This document shows, one piece after another, positions 1-12,217 of a stretch of 64,000 nucleotides of DNA. The number at the start of each line of letters is the position of its first letter. Position 1 is the first letter of the stretch. A program made the position numbers and the translations under genes. Origin of the DNA: Sphagnum magellanicum (lineage: Eukaryota > Streptophyta > Sphagnopsida > Sphagnales > Sphagnaceae); the NCBI GenBank assembly GCA_021904315.1, contig CM038907.1:23443223-23507222 (forward strand). Reading direction: 5' to 3'. Under the pieces are notes generated by a model. That model saw only the letters and a list, made by a program, of their open reading frames with translations. It made no database searches and had not been told where the DNA came from.

Positions 1-129
1 TGTGCTTGATTTTTGCAAGTTATATATGTGTGTGGCATTCATTGTCTTCTCTCATTCGATCCTATCTTTTTTATTAGATTTTTTCCCCCCTCCCACACCT
101 TCTTCTCCTTTCCCTCTTATTTTTCCTAC

Positions 130-400
130 ATTTTGGAATTAGTTGTCTTGTTGTTGCTTCCACTCCTTTGCTACCTACCTACTTTGAGTTGTGTCATTTG
201 TTATCATCTTCATTCCTTCATTGCTTGCTTGCTTTGAACTCAATCCTTTGCCTTCATTCTCGCTCCTTTGTTGCATGCCTACTTTGAGCTCAATCTTTTG
301 TTGTTACTCCCATTCCTCCACAACTTAGATGTACTTCAAGTTCAATCCTTTGTTGTTGCTCCTCTTCCATTTCATGCTTGTTTCAAACTCACTTTGCATA
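130..400. repeat. Degenerate tandem repeat, unit about 50-60 bp
   Basis: A phrase built from 'cctttgttgttgctcc', 'ttcattgcttgc' and 'ctttgagctcaatc' recurs about five times with substitutions and small indels. The translated frames are open for 74 and 148 codons, but the peptides are low-complexity Leu/Phe/Cys/His runs from pyrimidine-rich DNA and I do not read them as genes. Parts resemble the reverse complement of the minisatellite at 28.56-29.0 kb (TTGAGCTT, GTTGTTACTC), which may mean a shared origin. Confidence 0.45.
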
Positions 401-719
401 CTTTAAGCTTTGCAAATTTTTTTAGGTATTTATTATCAACCTTGCATCTTTATTACCTACCCACTTCAAGCTTGGTTCTTTGTTGGTACTTCCCCCCTCC
501 CCTCTACATAGGTTTTGGAGCTCAAGGCACCACCTACCCTCAAACTTTGAACTTTTTCACTTGGTCAATTGCCATTTTTTTGTTTCTTTTGTGCACGCAT
601 TTATGTGCTCGTGTTGTTTTTATGCATGTATGTTTAGTTAATTTGAATGTATGTTTGTACATTTGTTTGTCATTGTTTGTTTGTTATGTATTTATTATTT
701 ATTTGTTTCTTTGATTGTA

Positions 720-1074
720 TTTTAGCTTCACATTTTTTGTTTGTAATTTTTCTACTAATATAAATGCTTGTGTGCAAGATTGAGACATTCAAACTTTTAA
801 CTACATATATACTATCATTGAATTGCATTTTGCAATTGCAAAATTGTGAAAGGAAATCAAATGAGTGAATTTTTTTGGTTTGTTCTTAATTTTTAATTCA
901 TTCTTTGAAATTTTTTATGATTTTTTGCATTTTGATATTCTAATATTTTGATGGTTAGAGAAACAAATGAATTTGGTAGACCTAATTTTCTCTCTTCTCC
1001 ACCAATAATACTTATTATGAAAATTGGAAATGAAAACATGTGAAGTGTTCACTAATTAATTATGGAAGAACAAA
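720..1074. other. AT-rich intergenic stretch
   Basis: I see no gene, repeat or regulatory structure here beyond A/T runs. It separates the pyrimidine-rich repeat from the hAT pseudogene. Confidence 0.5.
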
Positions 1075-3400
1075 ATTTGGAAGAAAGGTCTGAAAAATAC
1101 CCCAATCAATAAATTAAAACTAGCCAAAATATTTAAAATGAAAAATAAACATCAAAATTATTCTTCCAAAGTTGCATGCTCGAAGAAAAGTTTGGAAACC
1201 TTTTAGCAAAAATTCCTTGTGTTGAACTTTCTTTTTTGTGAGTGATAACAAAGATTTGGATGTTCTTAATGCATTTATTATGTGTTGCATACTTTGTTAT
1301 AACAATCCAATCAATGCATCAACCCCATGAACATAGTCAAGGAAAGGTTTAATCTCATATTATAAAATCAATGGAACAATATCATTGAAAAAATATGTGC
1401 ATGCAAATCATTTTATTGTTGAAAAAAATATTGAAAAGAAAGTGAATAGTCTAATGAAAAGGAATATGGAAAAACAACGAGTAGAAAAAAAAGGCCTAAT
1501 GTGTTTTAAAGTTTAATCTCAAATGTTTTTGGTATGAAAGATCCTTTCAAAAAGGGTGATATGTAGCAACAAGAGTTTATGGAAGACCTTGACCTTTAAA
1601 TTGAGAATAATCGCTTACATATGTAGTTTGTGGAGGACATTTGGTTTAACCACTTGGCCCTAGCTTTGTATCCACAAGTCTTTTTTCCTTCTAGGAGGTA
1701 GATTTCACACGGTAGGAAAAATCAAACAATTGTATGTTTTACCAACCTTAGCATAATGTAATTATGCAACCCCATGTCTTGATTTATGGACGTCAAAACA
1801 AGCTCATGATGTATTTGCTCTAATCATTAATTTTTTGGGAATTGATTAATAGTTAGAGCACATCACCATCGGATTATTTGATGTTGCAGAAATTACAAGA
1901 CATGTTTTTGCTAGAAGCACAAACTATTGGAGAAATATGGTTTAAGTGAAAAAAATCATTGGATGAAAGGTTTTGAATCATAATGCAATGACTACTATAC
2001 TAAAGTTAATTGTGAGTTGTGAAGCATTGGGTTTGGAGGAAAAAATATAAGGCACTTTGTTTTGGACATGTTTTTTTCAAGGTATGTTAATATGTTACAA
2101 CATATGAGAAAGTGTAGACAAATCTAAAATATGTTTCTATTAAATTTGCACAAGGAGATTCATAAAAGTGCATAACTTAACCCAAAAAATCTAAGAAAAG
2201 AAAACAAGAGTGGAATATAGCTTATGTTGAATTAAAAATTCACACAAGGAAATTGAATATTGGATGGTGAAAACAAGGTAGTTTTCAAATTTCACTTCAA
2301 AACATTTTTTCAATTTGAAGTTTTTCTTAAGTTAAAAAATGGAATAGTGGTTGGAATCATTTATCTTATTAAAGTGTGTTAGCAAAATAAAATCATGTTT
2401 CAAGAGGTTCTACATTTTTGTGAAGCTATTGTTTTATATTGTAACAAAAAAAAAACTTCTATTAACATGGCACATCTCCCATATTATTGTGGATTGTCTC
2501 TTCCTTGTTGTGATTATTTGTGTTTTGAATTAATTTCATAGGCATTGATTGTTTAATGATGCATTGCATTTTGCCATATCCATGAGTTTGAAACTCAGGA
2601 AGGAAATTAAAATCCCAACATTTTAAGATAATTTGATGGAAAAGGATTTAAATGTTATCGTTGTGTTTCTTTTGCTAATTTCTAATAATAAAAAGGGAGT
2701 CTATGATGTTTTGGATTCATTGTTAAGGAAATATGAAAAAAACCCATAATTTGCTCTCCGTGATGTTAAACCCTAGGTCTAAAAACCATTGTCTAATATC
2801 CTTTTATTGAATTCAAGCAAGGTGTGATTGTTGTTGAAAAATATGATAAGAAACCTTTATATCCAATGCTTTTGGAATTTCATCACCATTTGTATTCCTT
2901 GGTCAAGTTTAAAAGTAGTTTTGATAACCAAGGTGTTGATGAATATTATATTTTAAATATCTTTGAAATTATTACAAATACAAATGAACTAGTGAAAGAG
3001 CTTGTTAGCATGGAATTATTGATTTTTAAAGATGATATCAAATGGATATGAAAGATATCAAATGGTTTTTTCAATGGTGAAAGAAACATGAGCTGATGTT
3101 TCTTACCATTGGTTTTTTTCACTCACCAAATCTTAGGCAATCTTGGATCATAAATTGAGATTAAATAATAAATAAATAAGTTGGAATACTTACTAATTAA
3201 AAAAAATTATAATTGATTTTTTAAAAGTTAAAAATTGTGAGCAAAAATGGTTTAATGGTTCTAAGGTTGATTGTAAATTTCTTTCTAACATAATAAAGTT
3301 AATTGAAACAGGTAAATTTAGAGGAGTTGAAAGAATTTGAAGATGTTTTTGAACAAGATGAAGTTGTGAAAATATCAATTATTGAAAATGATTTTAAAAT
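1075..3400 (+). pseudogene. Decayed hAT-superfamily transposase (copy 1)
   Basis: Conceptual translation across frames gives a continuous, protein-like series interrupted by many stops. An early block reads DVLNAFIMCC. About 1.54-1.70 kb there is a block with DPFKKGD, FMEDLDL and FVEDIW, ending FFPSRR. The longest open piece, 2824-3051, reads VEKYDKKPLYPMLLEF and then KELVSMELLIFK, which matches from memory the C-terminal half of plant hAT transposases with a DUF659/dimerisation layout. In the living family this protein cuts and pastes its own element. Here stops and frameshifts occur every 30-60 codons, and the final dimerisation block after 3051 is nearly erased. No terminal inverted repeats were found. 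The hAT assignment is family recall without a search; that it was once coding is more certain. Confidence 0.55.
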
Positions 3401-3654
3401 GATTTTTTCATCAATTAAAAAATATTTTTTAATTAATAAAAATTCTTATTTTGTTAAGTTTTTTAAAAAAAATTGATAAATGAGTTGTGAGATCCATCTT
3501 AGATAACCAACTCTAGGCAAATTTGTGAGAATCAACACTTTGAAAACTTGCTTAATAAAATTTAAAAAAACACTTGATACCCTAATTGGTTCTCTAAAGC
3601 ATGAAAAACAAAGTATTATAATAATTGGCTTGATTTTTAATACCTTTCTAAAAA

Positions 3655-3965
3655 CTAAAACCGACTAGCAATTCTTTTTATTGGTGAATTTTCACCAAAT
3701 TTTGACTTGAAAAAAATGATTGTGACATATATGTAGTGATTTTCATGGAAAAAATGACCCAAATTCGCCATATTTTGAAGAAAAGAAAATCCAAAAATCA
3801 CTAGATTTTCATGATAAATTCAAAGTAGGTAGCTGAGAATATAAAAGGATTCAGTTTTTTTTCTACTTTCATATGTAATAATATGTAACCAAATTTGGCT
3901 AAAGTATTTCTGGATGATTTCCATCTTGGCTACATCACAAAATCTTTAAAAGAAACCCTGGAACC
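3655..3965. repeat. Dispersed repeat C, copy 1
   Basis: It shares an ordered series of blocks with 29,895-30,120: 'ggtgaattttcaccaaatttt', then 'gtaaccaaatttggct' and 'tctggatgatttccatcttggctacat'. Sequence between the blocks is diverged. There is no coding signal. The nature of the element is unknown. Confidence 0.5.
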
Positions 3966-3980
3966 CACAGTTCTTATCTA

Positions 3981-3999
3981 TGTGTGTGTGTGTGTGTAA
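3981..3999. repeat. GT microsatellite
   Basis: A run of alternating TG of about 18 bp, followed by an A-rich tract. Confidence 0.8.
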
Positions 4000-4255
4000 G
4001 AAAAAAAGAAAAAAAAAATGAGAACCACCCAACATTGATTTTAACCCAGTTTTAAGAGGGAAGGTTTCATAGTTGGAATTCAAGCAATTTTAAAAGTAGC
4101 TTGCACATGTCAAGCTATTAAATGGCAATTTGAACTTTGCACACGTACAGAACCCACTTCACTTTTGCCAGAGAAAAAGGGGTTGTCTGAAGTGGATTAG
4201 AAGCATCATGGGACAGAAGCAAAAGCTTCCTGACAAGTCAACAAAAACCTGACTC

Positions 4256-4310
4256 TCCAACCAAACAAAAGTGGGCTCCTCCTCTTCTCTTCTCTTCTCT
4301 TCTCTTCTTG
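4256..4310. repeat. TCTCT pentanucleotide microsatellite
   Basis: About five tandem copies of CTCTT within a pyrimidine-rich tract. The open frames around it on both strands (4159-4658) are low-complexity or unrecognisable, so I do not call a gene. Confidence 0.75.
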
Positions 4311-4823
4311 TCAAATCATATATACAATAATTTTGCTGCTGACTTATTATTATTATCATCTCTGGGTATATTGCAGGCAATGTGCCTGACAATCACAAGC
4401 TTGCAAGTTCCAACCAGAGTACAAATGAGGACCAAAAATGCAAAGGGCAAGTCTGCAGCAAGGCCCACATTGTTGAAAGCTCATCAGATTGTGGCAGACC
4501 ACATTCTGCCACTGGACCTTCACAATTACATTATTATATGTGAAAGGAAAACAACAAAGCTGCTTCCTTCTCTGATGGAAAAAAACTAGGGGCAAGAGAA
4601 GAAGACACAATTTGGGAAGGGGAACCCAAAGGCTGTTTTGAGAAGAAGAAGCTTTCATGTCCTCTGCTCAAATATACCAGAGTACCCTTGGCAGCTTTGA
4701 CACGTATTTTTGTCATATAATTAATTAATTCTGAATTTTTCATTTAAACAAATAAGAATATTCTTGAATATACAATCTTTTTTTTTTCCTTCTGGAACAA
4801 AAAAAAATCCAAAATTTGAAGAT

Positions 4824-4872
4824 TTCAACTGTTTCTTAAAAAAATAATGTTATTTTTTAAGAAACAGTTGAA
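4824..4872. repeat. Near-perfect hairpin, 22-bp arms
   Basis: The left arm starting 'ttcaactgtttcttaaaaaa' is complementary to the right arm ending 'aagaaacagttgaa', with one bulged A and a loop of about 4 nt. As DNA this is a strong cruciform. As RNA it would be a short hairpin or terminator-like stem. No adjacent gene is evident. Confidence 0.75.
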
Positions 4873-5339
4873 GGGTACATCAATTGGTTTTGGCTTTTCC
4901 ATTTTGCACTGGTGGACTTGCCTTGTGTTCTTGTTTCCTTGGAATAAAGTCGGGCAGCTTTTTACATCTATTGTGTTCTGAATCAACCCATTCTCTCTGT
5001 AGTCTTTTCATATACGTGTTTCAATGTGTCGTGACAAGGATGGTGATACCTTAGTGTCGTTTCAACACAAATTCTTTCAGATGGGGGGGTGGAAAATAAC
5101 CCTCTCTCTCTCTCCCCTAGTCAATAGGCAAATGGAAATGAGCATTCTTCTCTTTACATACAAAAACTTAAGGGCTCCCTTAAGACAACCTAGAGGGTTT
5201 TCCTAGTGTCATGGCAAGGCATGTTATAAAGCACAATAAAGTGTTGGTGGAGCAACTTTTCGTTTTTACAACAAGTTCCTACCCAATGGTATCACAAAAA
5301 ATGGATGGATGATAAGACCCTTGAGACAAGGGGTTACCA

Positions 5340-5694
5340 GAACCGTTATTACTCAATTGTGGATGAAACTCAACTGAGTTAACATTTGGTTTCACCTTGG
5401 TAACCAATTCTGTAGAAAATAGGTCTCATACATAGGTAGGTAGGTAGGAAAATAAGTAAACTAGTAGGTAAATAAATGGTTTATAGTTCATACATAGGTA
5501 AGGGCCGGTTTTTCCTACCTACTTACTAACAACCTGCTTGTGGGTTGATTAGTAGGTAGTGAAAAAAAGCAACTGATCGAGCACCATGATTATTATTAGC
5601 TAAGGAACTGGAACCCAACAGAAAACTGTTTCCTGACCACTTATCATCCATCCTTCAGGTGCTGGTTCACTCTGGTTGAGTCTCAACCAGAGTG
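5340..5694. mobile_element. TIR family B element, copy 1
   Basis: It aligns over most of its length with 12,272-12,632: the shared order is a 'actcaa.tgtggatgaa' block, 'ggtctcatacataggtagg' and TAGG runs, then a hairpin at 5514-5559 with ctacct...ttgtgggttg arms, then 'ctaaggaactggaacccaac', and finally a right end with 'ggtgctggttcactctgg'. The right end folds into a further 12-bp palindrome (5668-5694). The left terminal repeat is not clear in this copy. Non-coding, so a non-autonomous element is the simplest reading. Confidence 0.55.
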
Positions 5695-6225
5695 TGATTG
5701 TTGTCCAGTTAAAATGTAAATTGTCCAAGTAGCCAAACTCACAAATCCATTGCAACTAATAAGCCTGGATTTGTTCCATCAACTAGGGTCCAGAAGTCAG
5801 AGGATGAGGACAATGGTAGAGAACATGGATGACCCAACAAGTGAGCAGAACTGGTAACAAGACAGAAAATGTTCAATAGGCTCAAGGTTTCCCCCTTAAT
5901 GCTACCAGTACAAAACTGCTGCCACATTTTTATTAAAAAAAATCTTTCTGCCCTTGGCCCATTAAAAGAAAAATCCCCCAAAAAAAAAAAGAGTGAATTG
6001 CCTAGACACTTTTTTTACCCATAAAATACCATCCATGTTATGGATGCTAGAATATACATAGCATGCTAGAAAATCATCCTTTATATACCTATCATGGGTA
6101 TGTAATCCATGATATGTAATTATACCCATATATATATATATGTTCATAACCTGCTAAGTAGGTTATGTACATGGTTTTTCTTTTGTTGTGGTTCTATCTT
6201 AAATGGGCAAAGGGCAAGAAGGGAG

Positions 6226-6227
6226 AA

Positions 6228-6258
<31 letters not shown>

Positions 6259-6259
6259 G
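6226..6259. repeat. ATAA tetranucleotide microsatellite
   Basis: Eight or so tandem copies of AATA. Confidence 0.85.
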
Positions 6260-6361
6260 TAGTATCAGTACTTTTGTACTGCTTGCATTAATGGACCCTT
6301 TTTTGCCTATTTTAACATTTTCCTTAACAAGAATGGCATTGACAACAAAGCTTATTATGGC

Positions 6362-6550
6362 ATGTTTGTTTTGTCAGCTGCAACAAATATGCCTGGTGAA
6401 TCCAGAGAACCATTCTTAGTAATAAATAAATATGTCAGGCAAGAACCAGAACTGTTGTTGAACATACCCCCCACAGAAGAAACCAGAGTCAGGGCTTCCA
6501 GACTTCCATCTTCCAGTACTCAAGATGTGGAAACTCCAATGGAAACATAG
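6362..6550 (+). other. Possible orphan terminal exon
   Basis: A good acceptor-like sequence, tgttttgtcag, is followed by an open frame ending in TAG. The peptide has normal-looking composition (for example EPFLVINKYVRQEPELLL, then TRVRASRLPSS and DVETPMET), unlike the low-complexity frames around it. No upstream exon or family could be identified. It could be the last exon of a lost gene, a captured exon in a transposon, or chance. Confidence 0.25.
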
Positions 6551-6779
6551 CCCCTGTGTATGTGTATGTGTTTAGCAGCCTTTTCTTTATTGGCCAAATT
6601 TTTGTGCCAGAATGTGAATTTTTTAAAAAAATCAGAAAATGAAGTGTTTATGGAGTGTTTCAATTTTAACAATTTGAAATTTTCCAGATTTTTTTTGTTA
6701 GGATTTTCAAAAAATAGCCAAAAATATAATATAGAAGGAAATCTTCAAATATCGTTTATTAGACAAGTTCCTTAGTTTT

Positions 6780-8520
6780 CAGTGCTAAAAGTTGACAATT
6801 AGATTGAACTTTATAACTAAATCATTAGTTTTAAAACTTTGTACTTAAACAATCCATAGATTGAATCTGTTGTAAAACTATGTACACCTATACAATCTTA
6901 GGGAATGTGTAGTATATACATGGAACCTAGACTCAGTTTTTAAGCCTAGCTTGAAGGTTCATCAATTTGAAAAAAAAGGTGCTAAAACCAAAATCACCAG
7001 GTTAAAAATTTGAGGAATTAGGCTCAAACCTACATTGAAAAAACTTACCAATTTTTTTTTGAATATTCAATCACCTACACTAGTACCATTCTACGATTGT
7101 ACAAAGGAGGGGGTGTTTGATTCTTTCTTTTCAAGAGAACCTTCTCTCTTGGTTTTAACATTTTATATTGTTTTGGAGGTTCTCTAGGTGTGAGTTTTGG
7201 TCTCTTTCTTCCAATTTTTAAACCTTTTGATTTTAAATATAGCATTATTTTTTCCAATTTTTTTTTTAGCATGATTAAAAAATCAAGTATGGTTCCATGT
7301 ACACATTACACACTCCCCCATGCTAAAGGAGAACCCCAAATTGGGGGACGTGAAGTGATCCCTTTTACTCATTAGAACTTATGAGGGACAAACATCTGGC
7401 TAAGGCCATTGTCCCAAACTGCAATTGTGACACCATTCCTTAATGAAACAATCTTCATTCCTAGTATGTTTACTAGGGTCCCTAGTTTTGAAATCCTTCT
7501 TGAAGGCATTCCAAGCCTTGAGACCAACTTCAACAATGGAGGTCCAAGCCTACATCACTCCGGGCTTGGAACTTGAGTGTGCATTGCTCTTTCCACATGA
7601 AGTACATACATGATAAAGCATCTGAAGATGTGCAGTGGTTCATTCAGGACGGTGAATCCCTCAAAGGAGGCCGAGGTTTAGTTATTCCAATCTCCAAAGA
7701 TTTCTCCCCAGGAGCACATGAGGTCAAGAGGTAAACCCCTGGCCCCATCTTTCTTGGACGCTCTGGTAGGCTTCCCAAGCATGACTGATCCCCAATGCTA
7801 GAGAGTGTGTATAAGTGTAAGGTAAAGAATTGCCCTAAAGGGCTTCATAAGTTTGAACCCATATGAGATTGAAAGGAGTGAGAACTTTGTGAAGCACCAA
7901 AAGCGGTCCCTTAACCTACATAAACTGTTTTCAAAAAAAAAAGAAGGTACATTCACCTAGTCTATTAGCTAAAAGAATTGGTTACACTTTGCAAACCCAT
8001 GCCCATGTATGTTCATGAGATGAAGCCCACTCTAAATGCAAAGGGATTTATTTCAAAATATTTTATATACATGGTTTTACAACAAATTAAAACCAAGGAC
8101 CCATTACATAGGTATGGAGTTCAACAAATTAATTAAAATTAATAATATTAAATATAAAGTTCAGCCCACTTGTTAACTTTTCAAAAAAATCACCTTGTCT
8201 AAGGAGCCTAACCTTTTTCTCAAGAATGTTTTTCCATAGTTTTAGTTTCGATTCCAAATACATAACAAAAGGTTACTTCCACAATCCCAATTCTCATGCC
8301 AATACCAACTAAAAGATGCTAGCTCAATTAAAAAGCTAACCATGAACTCCCAGTTTTAAAATTACAAACTAGGTACCTAATAACACTAGTTGAAACACCG
8401 ATTATTATTATTTTGCATTGTTTCTAAACAACATAGATATGTAATCTAGACTAAATTATGGTTTTTCTGAGTCCAAATTTAACATTTTTCTCAATTCATT
8501 AAAAGGTCTTTACTCAAGAA
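6780..8520. other. Intergenic, no gene seen
   Basis: Mixed A/T-rich DNA. The part 7300-7900 is less AT-rich and has a more complex sequence that could be an old repeat, but no domain, terminal repeat or primer site was found. Confidence 0.4.
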
Positions 8521-8703
8521 GGTGAAGGTTCTAGTATAAGTGCTGGTTCACCATGGGCCCCCCCCCACCCGACCACCTTACACCAACCCCTGACTTGCTT
8601 CTGGAAGGGGAACTTCTTTGTAAACAACAGGCAGAATTGACATTTAGAACCTTTGCAGGACCATATGCAAGTTTTGTAAGTAATGAAACTAAAATGCCAT
8701 CAT

Positions 8704-8822
8704 CTATGACATTGTTGACGAGGAGGAGGAGCAACTTCTTCATCATCATCATCATCTATGACATTGTTGAGGAGGAGGAGGAGGAGGAGGAGCAGCAACT
8801 TCATCATCATCATCATCATCAG
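8704..8822. repeat. Compound GAG/CAT repeat, duplicated unit
   Basis: A unit of 'ctatgacattgttga', then (GAG)n, 'caacttc' and (CAT)n occurs twice in tandem. The first unit runs 8704-8754 with short trinucleotide runs; the second, 8755-8822, has both runs expanded. One frame would encode acidic Glu runs followed by His runs, but no gene context supports translation. Confidence 0.7.
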
Positions 8823-8979
8823 CTACCCAGTTCGTGGACTGGCCAGACAGATCAGGACTTGTATCATGCATCCTGTTGTCACCACGACTCACCAACCTGA
8901 CAGACTCTTGCGAGAACAAACATTAGGATCTGGATACACTTGGGGTCATTTCATTCTGAATGCGCAACTTAAGGGATAA

Positions 8980-9920
8980 GTTATTGGAAAATTTGATGAT
9001 GTACTTGTAAGTGTGTGACACACACACAAAGAGAGAAGTTAATGCAACAATTCAGAGAGTTGTTTGCATGCACCCCACCTACAGCGCTTGAAATCCCCCT
9101 ATCAAGTTCAATGATACAAAATCATAACAATCTTTCAAAGTCAGGACTTGTGTTCTTCTCTACATTATATTCACTCAATGATGCCATGTGATTAGAAAGT
9201 TTGGATATGTTTCTGCTGCATATTGGTCCCCAACTGGTTTGTTTTTACACAGTTTTTAATGGAAAAAGAATTTAAAATTGGAACACATCTCAAAGACAAT
9301 AATTTTAAATTTAGTACAAGTTCACAGAAAAAATTATGATAAGTTCAGAAACCCAAATTAATTTGTATGATTTTTCATTGACAAAAATCGATATTTATCA
9401 ATATAATATCATATTGTCGTATAGTCTATTAAAAATAGTACTTGGTTAGCACCATGGTGTCATGGCCTATTCCTTTTTAAGGTTCACCTTTTGGTTTACT
9501 CAACCCATGAGTAACACAAGAGTCCGGATGCACATGAGCTTGGATGCACAAAAGTTAAGGCACATAGGAGTATTGAGATGCACGAGTTATAAGGTACAAA
9601 TACATACCATTGTGACTTTGGCGGACTCTAACTACTATGAGTCTCTAACTAGTATTATACTTGTGATGACAACAATCTTGGGAGGTCATTATTTTCAAAA
9701 CTAAAGTTGCCAATAGTTAGGAGTAAACATAAAATAAAATGAAGGAGAAGCACCAATCATATTTGCATAGCACCATCAAGAACACTTGAAATAGATTTTC
9801 AAGTGTGAAGTTCTACGTGTATTGTCGGTTGGTTTGTGCACAAGATATTTCAATTATTGCACTATATTTTACATTAGAATTTTTTATACATGCATTATAC
9901 ATATATGCAATCTTTTATCT
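8980..9920. other. Intergenic, no gene seen
   Basis: No recognisable coding or repeat structure. The 80-codon frame at 9462-9704 has no family resemblance. Confidence 0.4.
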
Positions 9921-10203
9921 CAATTTAGTGTTTCAAGGCATAGGAGGGATGCTTGACAACTAAATATTGCTCGAGTATTTTGGACATGAACCCGTCCTCA
10001 AAACATTAGTTCTCTCAATATTTAATGTTCCAAAGCATAGGAAGGATGTTTAACTACTCAATATTGCTCAATATTTTGAATATCCACCTATCCTCAAAAC
10101 ATTGGTTCTCTCAATTTAATGTTCCAAGGCATAGGATGGATGTTTAACAACTCAATATTGCTAGCATATTTTGGACATCCACCCATCCTCAAAACATTGG
10201 TTC
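9921..10203. repeat. Three-copy tandem repeat, period about 95 bp
   Basis: Units start near 9921, 10,016 and 10,112. Each has 'caat.tttaatgttccaaggcatagga.ggatg', then 'ctcaatattgct', 'ttttggacatccacccatcctcaaaacattggttc' with point differences. Non-coding. Confidence 0.8.
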
Positions 10204-10548
10204 AACAACCAATTGTTGAACTAGCAATTTAGCCACATAGGACTAAATTTTTGTTAATGCAGATATCATCATAAAAAAATAATGATAAATTTTAAGTAAT
10301 TATGTATCAATTGTTATGTATTTGAATAAAATGCCTAATGTTCAGCAAACAGATACCTATATATGTTTCCAGGTCTGAAATCAAAGGTCTTCAATAGATG
10401 AGTCCCACAAACTTGGTTTTTTTAATTTTAACACACATCCAAAAACCAAAATAGGTGCTTGTGTAAAAAAATCTGTCCAATGGGTTGAGCCACAGGAGTT
10501 GAACAAGTAATTATGGAGAGGAGAGATTTTTTTATTAAAAAATTTAAA

Positions 10549-10576
10549 TAAATAAATATTTATTTATTTATTTATT
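10549..10576. repeat. AAAT/ATTT palindromic run
   Basis: An AAATAAATAAAT run meets its complement ATTTATTTATTT, forming an A/T hairpin. Confidence 0.7.
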
Positions 10577-11049
10577 GGGGAGGGGGAACATGTTTGCACC
10601 TGCAGATGCAGGCGAGCCTGCAGATACTTGTCTTGCAGGCCTGAAGCAAGGGGGACTTTTGCGCATATGACAGGAGGAATCCCCCAGCAAGCAACTGACA
10701 CACACCTCGACACTGATTTTCAGTCACATGGGAAGGAGGAAATTTGGAGTTGTGGGGGGGAAATTTTATGAAATTTGAAGTCCTTTTGTTGTTCCCAAGA
10801 CTTCCGATGTGTGGGTTGTCAAAGCAGAGTTGATAATGGATATAAAGAGTTCATCCGATTTTTTTCAGTGTAATTGGAGGGCATGTTACTAAGTATATTT
10901 TTACCTCCGCTGGTGTGTGGGAGCTGTTTGAAAAAAGCCAATGCCTCTGCTGGTTGGCAGGGGTTCCATTTTCGTAAAGCACTGCCTGGATTTTTCCTTT
11001 GTATTTTCAGCTCACTTACCTTCCTGAAGAAACCTGTTTTCAGCAAGCT

Positions 11050-11126
11050 GGATCTTCAGTGGTGGAAGGTACCAGCCAGGCTGTACTGGGATCTTCTGAC
11101 CAGCGGAAGGTAGCAGCCAGCCTGTC
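11050..11126. repeat. Imperfect tandem duplication, unit about 40 bp
   Basis: 'ggatcttcagtggtggaagg' and 'taccagccaggctgt' recur as 'ggatcttctgaccagcggaagg' and 'tagcagccagcctgt'. About 55 bp downstream, gagtacaggcccttcc (11,181) is inverted as agaagggcttgtactc (about 11,257). Both strands are open here (75-116 codons), as GC-richer repetitive DNA often is; no family was recognised. Confidence 0.5.
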
Positions 11127-11969
11127 GCTGTTCCTAAAAAGTGAAAAAATCCCAGCTCTGCTTTACGTAGGAAAAGGACATGAGTACAGGCCCTTCCTTG
11201 ATTTTCGACCAGTTCCCTCAGCCTACCGGCCTCGGACACAGATCTCAAATCACAGAAGGGCTTGTACTCAGGCCCTTCTATCTGAAACACCCCTCTCTTA
11301 TTTATTTCCCTTTTTTTTCTGTGATACCCTATGGATTTGAGGGGTTTTAAAACTTTTTCCACGGTACTCGCTGGGCATCAGGGTATAACCGGGTATCAAA
11401 GGAAAAATGTCGGGGGCTGGTCTTTGTGCACGGTGTAAGGGCCTCAGCCCAGGCTTTTACCCTTCACAAAAACATATGGGAAAGGGGATGATTGTAAAGT
11501 CAGGTACAATGCTCTCATTGCACCTTGCTAGTGCTTTGCCCTAATGAAGGATAGTAACAATTCACATAAGTATGGAGAAAATTCAATGGAAGTGCATGGG
11601 CCTGCTGCTGCTAACATGTGAGCCCATGTGAATGACGCATCCTGACAAAAAGGCTGCCCTAAAATTGAGGGTCTCAACTTTTTAATACCAAAACAAAAAA
11701 ACAAAAAAAAAAAACCATAACTGTCTCTTTCTGACACATGAAACTCTTGTGTGGGCCCTGACATCCACCCAGGTCAAGAGGACTTTGGGAACTTCAGTTC
11801 CAAGCAAAGGGAACCTAGGGAACTTAGGGAATGAAGTCCTATCAACTCCAGAAAGTTGTCTTCAACAACACAAAGCTATTTTCTTCCAAGTTCCCATAGA
11901 TATATATATACCTACTACTTCTTCTTCTTTCCCTCCCAAAACAAAAGTTTGGACAAGACCACAAGTCAA

Positions 11970-12004
11970 AAGAATCCACAACAACAACAACAACAACAAC
12001 AATA
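11970..12004. repeat. CAA trinucleotide microsatellite
   Basis: About eight tandem CAA units. The surrounding frame would give poly-Asn. The larger open frame 11,749-12,105 has no recognisable domain. Confidence 0.8.
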
Positions 12005-12217
12005 CCAGAGTCTTGCTGAAGAAACAAATTAATCAAACAAAACAAAGCTTGTGGCATGCCACAGAACAATGCCAGGAGGATCTGGATGGGAGCTTCAGGA
12101 TGTAGAAAGAATACTAAAAATACTTTCTCTTTTGTCATGGGGTAACTTAAGTTGTTGCTGGCCATGAAGCTCCAAGAAGCAGAGCACATCCATTATGCAC
12201 TGCATAAATGACTCATG

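Noticed and set aside
13-714. Two long open frames at the window start
   Set aside because: They read through pyrimidine-rich tandem repeats and give Leu/Phe/Cys/His low-complexity peptides.
10819-11362. Overlapping open frames of 75-116 codons on both strands
   Set aside because: Both strands open at once in duplicated GC-richer DNA; no domain and no splice context.
11749-12189. 118- and 115-codon frames on opposite strands
   Set aside because: They include poly-Asn and poly-Val from the CAA repeat; no family resemblance.
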